DNA of 48,567 nt from Mycolicibacterium pyrenivorans. Its GTDB lineage: Bacteria > Actinomycetota > Actinomycetes > Mycobacteriales > Mycobacteriaceae. The notes under the pieces are model-generated. The model made no database searches. It had not been told where the DNA came from and saw only the letters and a list, made by a program, of their open reading frames with translations. The position numbers and the translations under genes were made by a program. This document shows, in pieces, positions 39,946 to 47,504 of this stretch (position 1 is its first letter; every line of letters starts with the position of its first letter). The DNA lies in contig NZ_JACKSH010000295.1 of NCBI RefSeq assembly GCF_025821625.1, positions 94-48,660 on the forward strand, given 5' to 3'.

Positions 39946-40407
39946 CTAGCCGCCCGTCCATGGTGCGGTCAGCAGGGCCACGCTGGACTGCTGGCGGACC
40001 TCGAGCGCAACTAACGCCACCACAGCGACCGCGATCACGGCGCGACGCGGCATTCGGACCTGCATCCAGCGTCCGGTCCACCACCCGGCGGCGCCGCGCA
40101 GTACCCAGCCGGCCGCCACAACGAGCATCAGGGGAGCCGCGGGGTTGTAGCGCAGCGCGGCCTCCCATTGACCGTGCATTGTCAGATACACCGATCGTGT
40201 TGCGCCGCAGAACGGATCCATGATGCCGGCGTAATGCAGCGGCCCGTGGATATCGACCGGCGGAACCCCCAGCACGGCGAGCACCAGCGCGCCCAGCAAC
40301 CCGGCCAGCGCCAACCATGTCCACACCGGCGATTCCGGTCGCCGCGCCGTCAGCGACACGGGCAGCCACCGGCCTGGACGAGCGGCCGATGAAGTGATGA
40401 AGCCCAT
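39946..40407 (-). CDS. DUF2752 membrane protein
   Basis: A 153-residue protein with three or four hydrophobic segments. It carries the DUF2752 signature: HGPLHYAGIMDPFCGATRS, then YLTMHGQWEAALRYNPAA and a membrane helix. The family is widespread in actinobacteria and its function is unknown. ATG 40407 has GGGAG five bases upstream; the longer frame to 41058 is only the reverse of the deacetylase gene. Confidence 0.78.
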   Translation of the reverse strand: MGFITSSAARPGRWLPVSLTARRPESPVWTWLALAGLLGALVLAVLGVPPVDIHGPLHYAGIMDPFCGATRSVYLTMHGQWEAALRYNPAAPLMLVVAAGWVLRGAAGWWTGRWMQVRMPRRAVIAVAVVALVALEVRQQSSVALLTAPWTGG

Positions 40408-40686
40408 GTGGTCTCCCGCGATTGGCTGGACTTCCGCCATGGTACGAGTCCGTCGAGCTGCCGCACCAGCAAGCTGTGGGGCCGCATCGACACAGGCGGG
40501 GTCGCCGACTCCCACCGGACTAAAGCATGCGAGGACAACGGTTTCCGGTACCCGCCTGCGGAGGACGGCGCGCCAGCATGTGAATCGGCTGCCAGTACTG
40601 GCTGGACAGGGCGCCCTGCAACCATTTACGGTCGCGCTCAGTAACAGCGCGCCGGCAGGAAAAGCGGGCGCGGAAAGGTGCCTTGA

Positions 40687-41562
40687 ATGCGGTTGCGGCG
40701 TTTTAGTGAGGGCCTGTGGTGGCAGCTGGGCGTGCTGGTCGCGGTGATCGTGATCGTGGCCGCGTTCATGGTCGAGGGGGCGCGCGGCCAACAGCGGCTG
40801 GGCGCCGACGAGGTGGATTGCGCCAAATACAAGTGCGTGGCCCTGACGTTCGATGATGGACCGACACCTTTCACCGACCGGCTGCTCCAAGTCCTGGCCG
40901 ACCAAGGCGCCAAGGCGACCTTCTTCCTCATCGGCAACAAGGTCGCCGCCGACCCCGACGCGGCACGGCGCATCGCCGACGCCGGCATGGAGGTTGGCAG
41001 CCACACCTGGGAGCACCCCAACATGACCACCATCCCGGTCGCCGATATCCCCAGCCAATTACGCAAAGCCACCGAGGCGATTGCGGCCGCAACGGGTCAC
41101 GCCCCCAACCTGTACCGCCCGGCCGGCGGACTATCCAACGACGCCGTACGCGCCGAAGCAGGAAAACAGGGTCTGGCTGAAATCCTTTGGGACGTCATTC
41201 CCTTCGATTGGATCAACGACGCCAACCTGGCAGCCACCACCTACATGCTCAAAACCCAAATCAAACCCGGCTCGGTGGTGCTACTGCACGACACCTACTC
41301 CAGCACAGTCGACCTGGTGTATCAATTTCTTCCCGTACTGATCGCCAACGGCTATCACATGGTGACCGTGAGCCACCTGCTCGGCGACCGCGCACCCGGC
41401 AGCAGCTACGGAGGCCGGGAAAACGGCCCGCCAGCCAACGCGATCGCCGACATTCCCGCCGACCGGATTCCGACACTGCCCGACACCCCCTCACCCAAAC
41501 CGGCGCCCAACCTGCCCATCACCGACATTCCCAACCAGAATCCGGGCGGTCCACCGGCGTAG
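40687..41562 (+). CDS. Polysaccharide deacetylase family protein
   Basis: A 291-residue membrane-anchored enzyme. One N-terminal transmembrane segment (LGVLVAVIVIVAAFMV) precedes a NodB domain with the metal and catalytic residues: LTFDDGPTPFT, SHTWEHPNM (HxxxH), RPAGGLSND and VLLHDTYS. A proline-rich tail ends the protein. Similar mycobacterial proteins (Rv1096 type) de-N-acetylate peptidoglycan sugars and raise lysozyme resistance. GAAAGG lies upstream of the ATG. No TAC-N11-GTA operator is seen before it. Confidence 0.85.
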   Translation: MRLRRFSEGLWWQLGVLVAVIVIVAAFMVEGARGQQRLGADEVDCAKYKCVALTFDDGPTPFTDRLLQVLADQGAKATFFLIGNKVAADPDAARRIADAGMEVGSHTWEHPNMTTIPVADIPSQLRKATEAIAAATGHAPNLYRPAGGLSNDAVRAEAGKQGLAEILWDVIPFDWINDANLAATTYMLKTQIKPGSVVLLHDTYSSTVDLVYQFLPVLIANGYHMVTVSHLLGDRAPGSSYGGRENGPPANAIADIPADRIPTLPDTPSPKPAPNLPITDIPNQNPGGPPA

Positions 41563-42144
41563 CTCAGCAGGACACCCGGATCCTGACGGCGGCTCACCGC
41601 ATCCGCCCAGTCAACCGGTGATTGTCGCGCCCGGGCGTGGTGACGCCCATACGGCCGCATAGTTAACACTCACACCCGTGCGCAAAAGTTAGCTGGATAC
41701 TCGCGTTGAGCGGCCCCCAATCGCCCATCTGTGTGGGGCTGAGCTCCTTTATGGGGCATTTCTGTACCCGTTGAGCGGTGCCACAGGATGGGCTAGCGGC
41801 TTGCCGATGCGCGTGATCGCCGCACCGCCCCAGCCACCGGCCTGTTAATAATGGGATTGCGGGTGCCAGTGAGACATGGCGGATACGACACGCAAGGGCG
41901 CGGTGGCAGTCGAGGCCCGACTTCGGGAGTCGTCACGCTTGCCGCCAGCTGATTGCTACGTACCAGAACAGTAGGTGGACTGCGCATATGAGTTTCACAA
42001 GCTTGTCGCACATAGACAATTAGTGAAAAGAGTTGCCGCACTGAGATAGTCATGCAGATCACATAGTCGGCATATATCGCCTGCTCGGCCGGTTCACATC
42101 CGCGAATCGCAAGCGCGTAACGACATGGACTCGACTTGGGGACC
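41563..42144. other. Gap upstream of lpqS with an unassigned operator
   Basis: About 580 bases without a recognisable gene. Two related stretches containing GTTGAGCGG occur near 41705 and 41770. The only clear signal is the TAC-N11-GTA dyad at 41957. A minus-strand frame (41793-42062) starts upstream of the dyad but has no recognisable product. Confidence 0.5.
41957..41973. promoter_or_regulatory. BlaI-like operator TACGT-N7-CAGTA, no assigned gene
   Basis: Dyad of the common form in an otherwise empty gap. It may serve an unrecognised short transcript or RNA, or be a remnant. Confidence 0.42.
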
Positions 42145-42161
42145 TACGGAGGATGCCCGTA
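42145..42161. promoter_or_regulatory. BlaI-like operator TACGG-N7-CCGTA upstream of lpqS
   Basis: Perfect inverted pentamers 24 bases before the GTG of the LpqS-like gene. A near-match (TACAA-N7-CAGTG) follows at a 15-bp offset. No TACCC-N5-GGGTA box is present here. Confidence 0.55.
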
Positions 42162-42185
42162 CAAGCTGCTACAGTGGGCGACATT

Positions 42186-42599
42186 GTGAGGTACAACGAC
42201 GCCCCCACGAGGAAGCGACTGCAGTCGGCGTTAGCGCTGGCGGTTGTTTTCTGGGTGCTGCTTATCGGCAGTGACGTAGCGTTGCCGTGGTCGGACGGTC
42301 CAGATGACCACGGTCCTCACGCAGTGACGACAGCAGTGTCTCACGAGTTTGCTGTGGTGATGGACCACCCACATTTTCAACACGCTTCAGCGGCGATCTC
42401 ACCCGACACCTTCGCCACCGCCGTGGTGCCGCGGGTCGCCACCGTGCTGGTGGCTCTGGGGTTGGCCGTCGCCGTCGCGGCGGCGTGGCTGTACCGCGGG
42501 CACGGGATCTGGGCAGCGGTGCGCGGTCCACCGCGTGGACTTGGCCCTGTCGTATCGGGCCGCCAGTTGCTGGCCCGCTTCTGCATTTCGCGGCGCTGA
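42186..42599 (+). CDS. lpqS: LpqS-like copper-associated exported protein
   Basis: A 137-residue protein with an N-terminal hydrophobic segment (ALALAVVFWVLLIG) and an extracytoplasmic part with His clusters (DDHGPHAV, MDHPHFQHAS). A second hydrophobic stretch and the tail RQLLARFCISRR resemble mycobacterial LpqS (Rv0847). In M. tuberculosis lpqS is part of the copper-responsive RicR regulon and is followed by cysK2 and an MFS gene, the order found here. GTG 42186 is chosen because the operator overlaps the upstream ATG at 42153. Copper binding is inferred. Confidence 0.65.
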   Translation: MRYNDAPTRKRLQSALALAVVFWVLLIGSDVALPWSDGPDDHGPHAVTTAVSHEFAVVMDHPHFQHASAAISPDTFATAVVPRVATVLVALGLAVAVAAAWLYRGHGIWAAVRGPPRGLGPVVSGRQLLARFCISRR

Positions 42600-42719
42600 C
42601 CGGGCAGCGCCAGACCGACCGCGCTCAGACGGGCACGGCCGGTCGGTAACCGCTGCCCATTGTCAGCTGCCGCGCACCCAAGTCCAAGTCGCGGCTTCGA
42701 TGCAGAAGCGATAACTCAT

Positions 42720-43829
42720 ATGACTGATGTTCTGTCCATCCATTCCAGCGATCTTCACTTCTCGCGCCACCGCGGGCTCGGCCGAAATCACCGGCTAGCC
42801 ACGATGGTGGGAAACACTCCTGTGCTGCGGATATCCTCACCGTTCAGTGACGATCAGCGCGGCTTCTGGGCCAAGCTGGAGGGATTCAATCCCGGCGGCA
42901 TGAAAGATCGGCCAGCCATGCACATGGTGGAGCAGGCAACGGCCCGCGGTGACCTTCGTCCAGGTGCGCGCATCGTGGAATCCACCAGCGGCACACTAGG
43001 TTTGGGGCTGGCCTTCGCCGGCACCGTGTACCGCCACCCCGTGACCCTGGTCGCCGACCCGGGGATGGAGCCGATGATGCACCGGATGCTGTCGGCCTAC
43101 GGCGCCGACATCGATGTGGTGACCGAGCCTCATCCGCAGGGCGGCTGGCAGCAGGCCCGCCGCGACCGCGTCGCCGAACTGCTGGCCGCCCACCCGCACT
43201 CCTGGTACCCCGACCAGTACAACAACCCCGACAACGTGGAGGCCTACCAGGGCCTGGCCCTCGAGTTGCACGCCCAGCTCGGCGAGATCGACGTGCTGGT
43301 GTGTTCAGTGGGCACCGGCGGGCACTCCGCCGGAGTGGCGCGAGTGCTGCGGCAGTTCAATCCTGATCTGCGGTTGATCGGGGTGGACACCGTCGGGTCG
43401 ACCATCTTCGGCCAGCCCGCGGCCACTCGGTTGATGCGTGGACTGGGCTCGAGCATCTATCCGCGCAACGTGGATTACGACGCCTTCGATGAGGTGCACT
43501 GGGTGGCGCCGGCCGAGGCGGTGTGGGCCTGCCGCACGCTGGCGGCAACCCACTACGCCAGTGGCGGGTGGAGTGTGGGCGCAGTCGCGCTGGTCGCCGG
43601 CTGGGTCGCCCGAACTCACCCGGTGGATACGGCCATCGCCGCCGTCTTCCCCGACGGCCCGCAACGCTACTTCGACACCGTCTACAACGACGACTATTGC
43701 CGCCAGCACGGCCTTGTCGGTGGACAACCACCGGAAGAGCCGGCCGTCATCACCGATCCGACCGATCAGGTCGTTCACTCCTGGACGCGGTGCCTCCATG
43801 TGGTCGATCCGGTGCGGAGTGTGCGGTGA
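42720..43829 (+). CDS. cysK2: CysK2-like PLP-dependent S-sulfocysteine/cysteine synthase
   Basis: A 369-residue fold-type II PLP enzyme. The Schiff-base Lys is in NPGGMKDRPAMHM, the substrate loop in ESTSGTLGLGLA, and the phosphate-binding Gly loop in SVGTGGHSAGVARV. It resembles mycobacterial CysK2 (Rv0848, about 372 residues), which makes S-sulfocysteine from O-phosphoserine and thiosulfate. ATG 42720 is chosen where similarity begins. The stop overlaps the MFS start (TGATG). The lpqS-cysK2-MFS order matches Rv0847-Rv0849. A cysteine desulfhydrase activity is the alternative. Confidence 0.78.
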   Translation: MTDVLSIHSSDLHFSRHRGLGRNHRLATMVGNTPVLRISSPFSDDQRGFWAKLEGFNPGGMKDRPAMHMVEQATARGDLRPGARIVESTSGTLGLGLAFAGTVYRHPVTLVADPGMEPMMHRMLSAYGADIDVVTEPHPQGGWQQARRDRVAELLAAHPHSWYPDQYNNPDNVEAYQGLALELHAQLGEIDVLVCSVGTGGHSAGVARVLRQFNPDLRLIGVDTVGSTIFGQPAATRLMRGLGSSIYPRNVDYDAFDEVHWVAPAEAVWACRTLAATHYASGGWSVGAVALVAGWVARTHPVDTAIAAVFPDGPQRYFDTVYNDDYCRQHGLVGGQPPEEPAVITDPTDQVVHSWTRCLHVVDPVRSVR

Positions 43830-45088
43830 TGGGTGTCGTCAGACAATTCGGCAGCTTCGGCTGGCCCAGCCGACTGCTGATGGTCAACCAGTTCGGCATC
43901 AATCTCGGGTTCTACATGCTGATGCCCTATCTGGCCGGCTATCTGGCGGGGCCGCTGGGACTGGCGGCGTGGGCGGTCGGTCTGGTTCTGGGTGTGCGCA
44001 ACTTTTCCCAGCAGGGCATGTTCATCATCGGCGGAACGCTGGCCGACCGGCTTGGCTACAAGCCGCTCATCGTGGCCGGCTGCCTGCTGCGCACCGCGGG
44101 GTTTGGGCTCTTAATATTCGCGCATTCGCTGCCCGCTGTTCTGATCGCCTCGGCGGCAACGGGTTTCGCAGGAGCATTGTTCAATCCGGCGGTGCGCGCC
44201 TACCTGGCGGCCGATTCGCAAGAGCGCAGAGTCGAAGCGTTCGCCATGTTCAACATGTTCTATCAGGCGGGCATCCTGGCGGGCCCGCTGGCAGGGCTGG
44301 CCCTGATGGTGGTGGACTTCCGCATCGCCGCTGCCGTCGCGGCCGCAGTGTTCGCCGTGCTCACCGTGGCGCAGCTGTTCGCCTTGCCACAACATAGCGC
44401 CAGCCCCGTCGCCGAGAAGACGGCGATCCTCGATGACTGGCGCATCGTCGTGGCCAACCGATCATTCCTGTGGTTCGCCGCAGCGATGATCGGGTCCTAT
44501 GTGTTGAGTTTCCAGGTCTATTTGGCCCTGCCGCTACATGCTGCAGCGTTGGCACCGCAACACGAATCACTGCTGGTTGCCGCGGTCTTCGTCGTCTCCG
44601 GGCTCGTCGCGGTGGGCGGGCAGCTGCGAATCACGCGATGGTTCGCGGCCCGCTGGGGCGCCGGACGATCGCTGATGATCGGCATGCTCATCCTGTCTGC
44701 GTCGTTCGTGCCGCTGCTGGTGGTTCCCCATGGCGGGCGCTTTGGTGCCATTGCGGCCATCGTGGCATTGCTGATGGCAGCAGGGCTGCTGGCGGTCGGA
44801 TCGGCAGCGGTCTTCCCGTTCGAGATGGACACGGTGGTGTCCTTGGCGGGCAACCGCCTCGTCGCGACACACTACGGGTTCTACAACACCATAGTGGGAG
44901 TGGGCATTCTGGCCGGCAATCTGGCCACCGGTGCACTCCTGCAGGCCGCGCGCGACGCCGGTGCAGACGAACTGCTCTGGGGCGGACTGGCATTGGTTGG
45001 GTTGGTGGCGGCACTTGCGTTGCATCGACTTGACCGCCGTGGCCATCTCGCGCCCCAGCCAGTACTGGCTACATCGGCGCGACGATAA
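43829..45088 (+). CDS. MFS transporter (Rv0849-like)
   Basis: A 419-residue major facilitator with twelve predicted helices. The loop 2-3 signature is visible in NFSQQGMFIIGGTLADRLGYKPLI, and a central loop follows about residue 190 (SASPVAEKTAILDDW). Drug/H+ or metabolite export is possible; the operon suggests export of cysteine, S-sulfocysteine or a copper-related ligand. The ATG overlaps the cysK2 stop. A 14-bp palindrome containing AGTACT falls inside the last codons and is probably incidental. Confidence 0.85.
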   Translation: MGVVRQFGSFGWPSRLLMVNQFGINLGFYMLMPYLAGYLAGPLGLAAWAVGLVLGVRNFSQQGMFIIGGTLADRLGYKPLIVAGCLLRTAGFGLLIFAHSLPAVLIASAATGFAGALFNPAVRAYLAADSQERRVEAFAMFNMFYQAGILAGPLAGLALMVVDFRIAAAVAAAVFAVLTVAQLFALPQHSASPVAEKTAILDDWRIVVANRSFLWFAAAMIGSYVLSFQVYLALPLHAAALAPQHESLLVAAVFVVSGLVAVGGQLRITRWFAARWGAGRSLMIGMLILSASFVPLLVVPHGGRFGAIAAIVALLMAAGLLAVGSAAVFPFEMDTVVSLAGNRLVATHYGFYNTIVGVGILAGNLATGALLQAARDAGADELLWGGLALVGLVAALALHRLDRRGHLAPQPVLATSARR

Positions 45089-45449
45089 GGCATCGCGGTC
45101 AGGTGCCGGCGCGTGCGTCGGCGTGAGCACGACATAGGAATCCGAAATGGGTCGCCGCCAGCTAGGGCCGCCCATTCGATGTGATAACGCACCTTACTCC
45201 AAACTGTTCCGCCAGAACCGGGAACACAGTCGGATTCAGCCCGACCCATGGGGACCCCCGCGGCCCCGGTGACTAACCGCGGCGTTTGCTGAGCGGTCGT
45301 GACGGCCTGCTGCTGCCCTGCCCACGGCACCACTGCGAGCAGCTATGTGGACTCTTCGAAAAGCCTTGGCGCATATGACGTTAACTCGTTACCGAATCGT
45401 GGCGCGCGGGTCTTGGCATGGGTTCGCAACCATGTATTCTCGATGTAGC
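45089..45449. other. Gap between the MFS gene and the small secreted protein
   Basis: About 360 bases with no gene I can support and no clear terminator. The double operator begins at 45450. Confidence 0.5.
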
Positions 45450-45466
45450 TACTGATTAGCTACGTA
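45450..45466. promoter_or_regulatory. BlaI-like operator TACTG-N7-ACGTA (first of an overlapping pair)
   Basis: TAC-N11-GTA dyad 48 bases before the small secreted protein gene, paired with one at 45465. Confidence 0.55.
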
Positions 45467-45481
45467 CTGAGCGCAGCCGTA
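45465..45481. promoter_or_regulatory. BlaI-like operator TACTG-N7-CCGTA (second of the pair)
   Basis: Offset 15 bp from 45450 with a two-base overlap, the same arrangement as at 15125, 35307 and 37356. Confidence 0.52.
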
Positions 45482-45513
45482 TATGCGTTGAAGTACGCGA
45501 AAGGAGAACAACC

Positions 45514-45813
45514 GTGAAGATGACCGCACTGGCGACTATTGCTCTGTCTGGTATCGCCACATTCATGATCGCGGCCGCACAACCGGCCGCCGCAGCGCCG
45601 GCCGGGCCCGATTCCGTACAGGACACTGTCAACAGACTGGAGTCCAACGGCTACAAGGTGATCCTCAACAAGGTGGGGACAGCACCGCTGGAGAAGTGCA
45701 CGGTCAGCGGGGTGCGCCCGGGCCGCGAGGTCACCGAGTTTCGCCAGAATCGGCGGGACCAAACTGTTGAGCGCGTTTTATACACGACGGTCTACGTCGA
45801 CGCGTCCTGCTGA
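45514..45813 (+). CDS. Small secreted protein, unknown function
   Basis: A 99-residue protein with a signal peptide (MKMTALATIALSGIATFMI, cleavage near AAAAPAG) and a compact mature part: VQDTVNRLESNGYKVILNKVG, then LEKCTVSGVRPG, ending YTTVYVDASC. The two Cys residues could form a disulfide. Similar small exported hypothetical proteins exist in mycobacteria, with no function I can name. GAAAGGAG stands nine bases before the start. Confidence 0.78.
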   Translation: MKMTALATIALSGIATFMIAAAQPAAAAPAGPDSVQDTVNRLESNGYKVILNKVGTAPLEKCTVSGVRPGREVTEFRQNRRDQTVERVLYTTVYVDASC

Positions 45814-46009
45814 CCATGGCGGGGCGGGGGTGGTCTCATCATCGGGGGCCACGCCCTCCCCGCTTCTGGGATCCGGCGGCACGGTGGTGACGGACTCCGC
45901 CGCCACTGTGCATCCACGTCGCACTGAACTTGCCGCTGAAGTGTTCAATTCAGATGCGGAGGATCGCTCGCCATCGACGGACGGCGATACGGCACCCAGA
46001 GCCCGGTCC

Positions 46010-46165
46010 TCATGGGCAGCACTTGTTGTCGTGCTTCACGGCGCGCCGTTGCCTGGTGTTGGCGCCAAGTGCACACATCACCGCGCACTTGACGACCGCG
46101 CGAACCATAGGATGCCGCGCAACTCGTACCAGCCCCGCCGCCTTGGGCTTCACATCTGTGCTCAT
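46010..46165 (-). CDS. 51-residue Cys-containing peptide under a copper box
   Basis: A basic 51-residue protein, MSTDVKPKAAGLVRVARHPM onward, with Cys in VVKCAVMCALG and a terminal KCCP, plus two His. The gene has GGAG about ten bases before the ATG. A perfect TACCC-N5-GGGTA box lies 27-41 bases upstream. Small Cys-rich copper-induced proteins (MymT and the short Soc proteins) are known RicR targets in M. tuberculosis; this sequence does not look like MymT, so similarity in kind is inferred from operator and Cys content. It could bind Cu(I) in the cytoplasm. Confidence 0.65.
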   Translation of the reverse strand: MSTDVKPKAAGLVRVARHPMVRAVVKCAVMCALGANTRQRRAVKHDNKCCP

Positions 46166-46191
46166 CCCTATCTCCTCTCCACACCACGAAA

Positions 46192-46206
46192 TACCCCCTG
46201 AGGGTA
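46192..46206. promoter_or_regulatory. RicR/CsoR-type copper operator TACCC-CCTGA-GGGTA
   Basis: Perfect arms with a five-base spacer, identical in form to the site at 18582, upstream of the 51-residue Cys peptide and 1.7 kb from the RicR-like gene. Confidence 0.68.
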
Positions 46207-46314
46207 TCCGTTGAGCAGTGCCGCGTACAGGCCACGACGGTCCTGGCAGCGGATGGGAGAGTGCGATCCCGGTTCAGCGTCGTCACGATGACGTGGTGGG
46301 GCGAGGCTTCGACC

Positions 46315-46331
46315 TACTATCGGGCTTAGTA
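46315..46331. promoter_or_regulatory. BlaI-like operator TACTA-N7-TAGTA
   Basis: Perfect consensus dyad 15 bases before the rhodanese lipoprotein start. Confidence 0.62.
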
Positions 46332-46345
46332 CGATAGTGGAGGTG

Positions 46346-46801
46346 ATGTCGTCGATCCCGAGCGTCCGTGTCCACGTCGCCATCGTCGGTGCGGTGCTGA
46401 CACTGGTTGGCTGCGGTTCTCCCGCCGAACCGCTGACATCGTCGTCGACACCGCCGCCGGTAGGACAGACCGATACTGCGGCTCGCGCACCGCGCTCAAT
46501 CGGACCGCAACAATTCGCCGAGGCTATCGCCGCACCCGAGCGGGTCACCATCAATGTGCACGTGCCCTACGAAGGCGACATCGCAGGCACGGATCTCAGC
46601 ATTCCGTTCGACCAAATCGAGGCGCAGATCAACAGGTTGCCGACCGTTCGCAGCACTGCGCTGGCGGTCTACTGCCGTACCGGACGGATGAGCACTATCG
46701 CCGCCTCAACTCTGGCCAACCTGGGGTATCACGACGTGGTGGAGTTAGCGGGCGGAATGCAGGCCTGGGAGCAAAGCGGCCGCACCCTGGTGTGGCGCTG
46801 A
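46346..46801 (+). CDS. Rhodanese-domain lipoprotein
   Basis: A 151-residue predicted lipoprotein (lipobox LVGC in VLTLVGCGS) with one rhodanese domain: NVHVPYEGDIAGTDLSIPFDQIE, active-site loop YCRTGRMST with the catalytic Cys, and ELAGGMQAWEQSG. Rhodaneses carry persulfide sulfur; an exported one near cysK2 suggests thiosulfate or persulfide handling outside the membrane. GGAGG is only two bases before the ATG, so translation may be leaderless or from a slightly different start. Confidence 0.8.
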   Translation: MSSIPSVRVHVAIVGAVLTLVGCGSPAEPLTSSSTPPPVGQTDTAARAPRSIGPQQFAEAIAAPERVTINVHVPYEGDIAGTDLSIPFDQIEAQINRLPTVRSTALAVYCRTGRMSTIAASTLANLGYHDVVELAGGMQAWEQSGRTLVWR

Positions 46802-46890
46802 CCATCTGCGGGTTCGACGAACCGACGCCCGCCTGCGCGCCTCGTCGTCACAGGAAGTCTGAGTCGCGCCGACGCCCCCAAAGACATGGG

Positions 46891-47094
46891 TCAACCGGCG
46901 TCACGAAAGGCTGCAGCACCGTGGTCCGTTCTCACCGTGGCCGGCACATCGCTTAGCTGCCACTGGCATTCCCAGCGTTCATCGAGAAGCTCATCGATCA
47001 AGGAGGTGTCGGGGTGGCCACCGAGCCTGCGAATGGACGCGCTGACCGCGCTGAGCAGTTCGAGTTGGCGGTCGATGGCTTGAAGCCTTCCCAC
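46891..47094 (-). CDS. Small helical hypothetical protein
   Basis: A 67-residue frame from GTG 47094 with GGAGG shortly upstream. The product is helical and acidic to neutral (LQAIDRQLELLSAVSASIRRL, then TSLIDELLDERWECQWQLSDV). No family recognised; no TAC-N11-GTA or copper box is evident before it. The frame extends upstream to 47190 without support. Confidence 0.45.
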   Translation of the reverse strand: MGRLQAIDRQLELLSAVSASIRRLGGHPDTSLIDELLDERWECQWQLSDVPATVRTDHGAAAFRDAG

Positions 47095-47504
47095 GTCCCT
47101 CCATTGGGCTGGACCGGCGGACCGCGGCGTTGACGGCCCGCACCGACATCTACTGTTCTGGTACACAGATGCTAATCGATTCGTCCTCACGCTCGACGCG
47201 ACTCCTCGGTGCCACCACAGCGTGGCTAGCGCACACGGCCCGGCGGCAGCAGCGTCGTTCGTCGCGACCCTCCACAGGGTCCAACGCGGTCAAGAAGTTG
47301 GCCAGGCGTGCTGACTTTCGATTCGAAAGCCGCTTCATATCAACAGCATTCGGTGCGAGGGCCGCTGAAGCTGTTGTGCGTTGCAGGGGCGCCTGTCCAT
47401 CACCGAAACGGGGTTTGGCCATAGGGGGATGGGTATGCGGCTGTCGACCGTGGGCCACGCCACGGTCAGCCCATGCGATACGCGCCATGGAAATGGAGGA
47501 CGGT
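47095..47504. other. Gap upstream of the copper storage protein
   Basis: About 400 bases; plus-strand frames run through it into the Csp-like gene but look non-coding. I see no copper box here. Confidence 0.45.

Noticed and set aside
40591..40602. Perfect palindrome GCCAGTACTGGC, repeated at 45058-45069
   Set aside because: Contains AGTACT but does not fit TAC-N11-GTA; one copy is inside the MFS coding region, so it is probably incidental.
39946..41058. Long minus-strand frame covering the deacetylase region
   Set aside because: Only the 39946-40407 part has family features (DUF2752) and a ribosome site; the rest mirrors the plus-strand gene.
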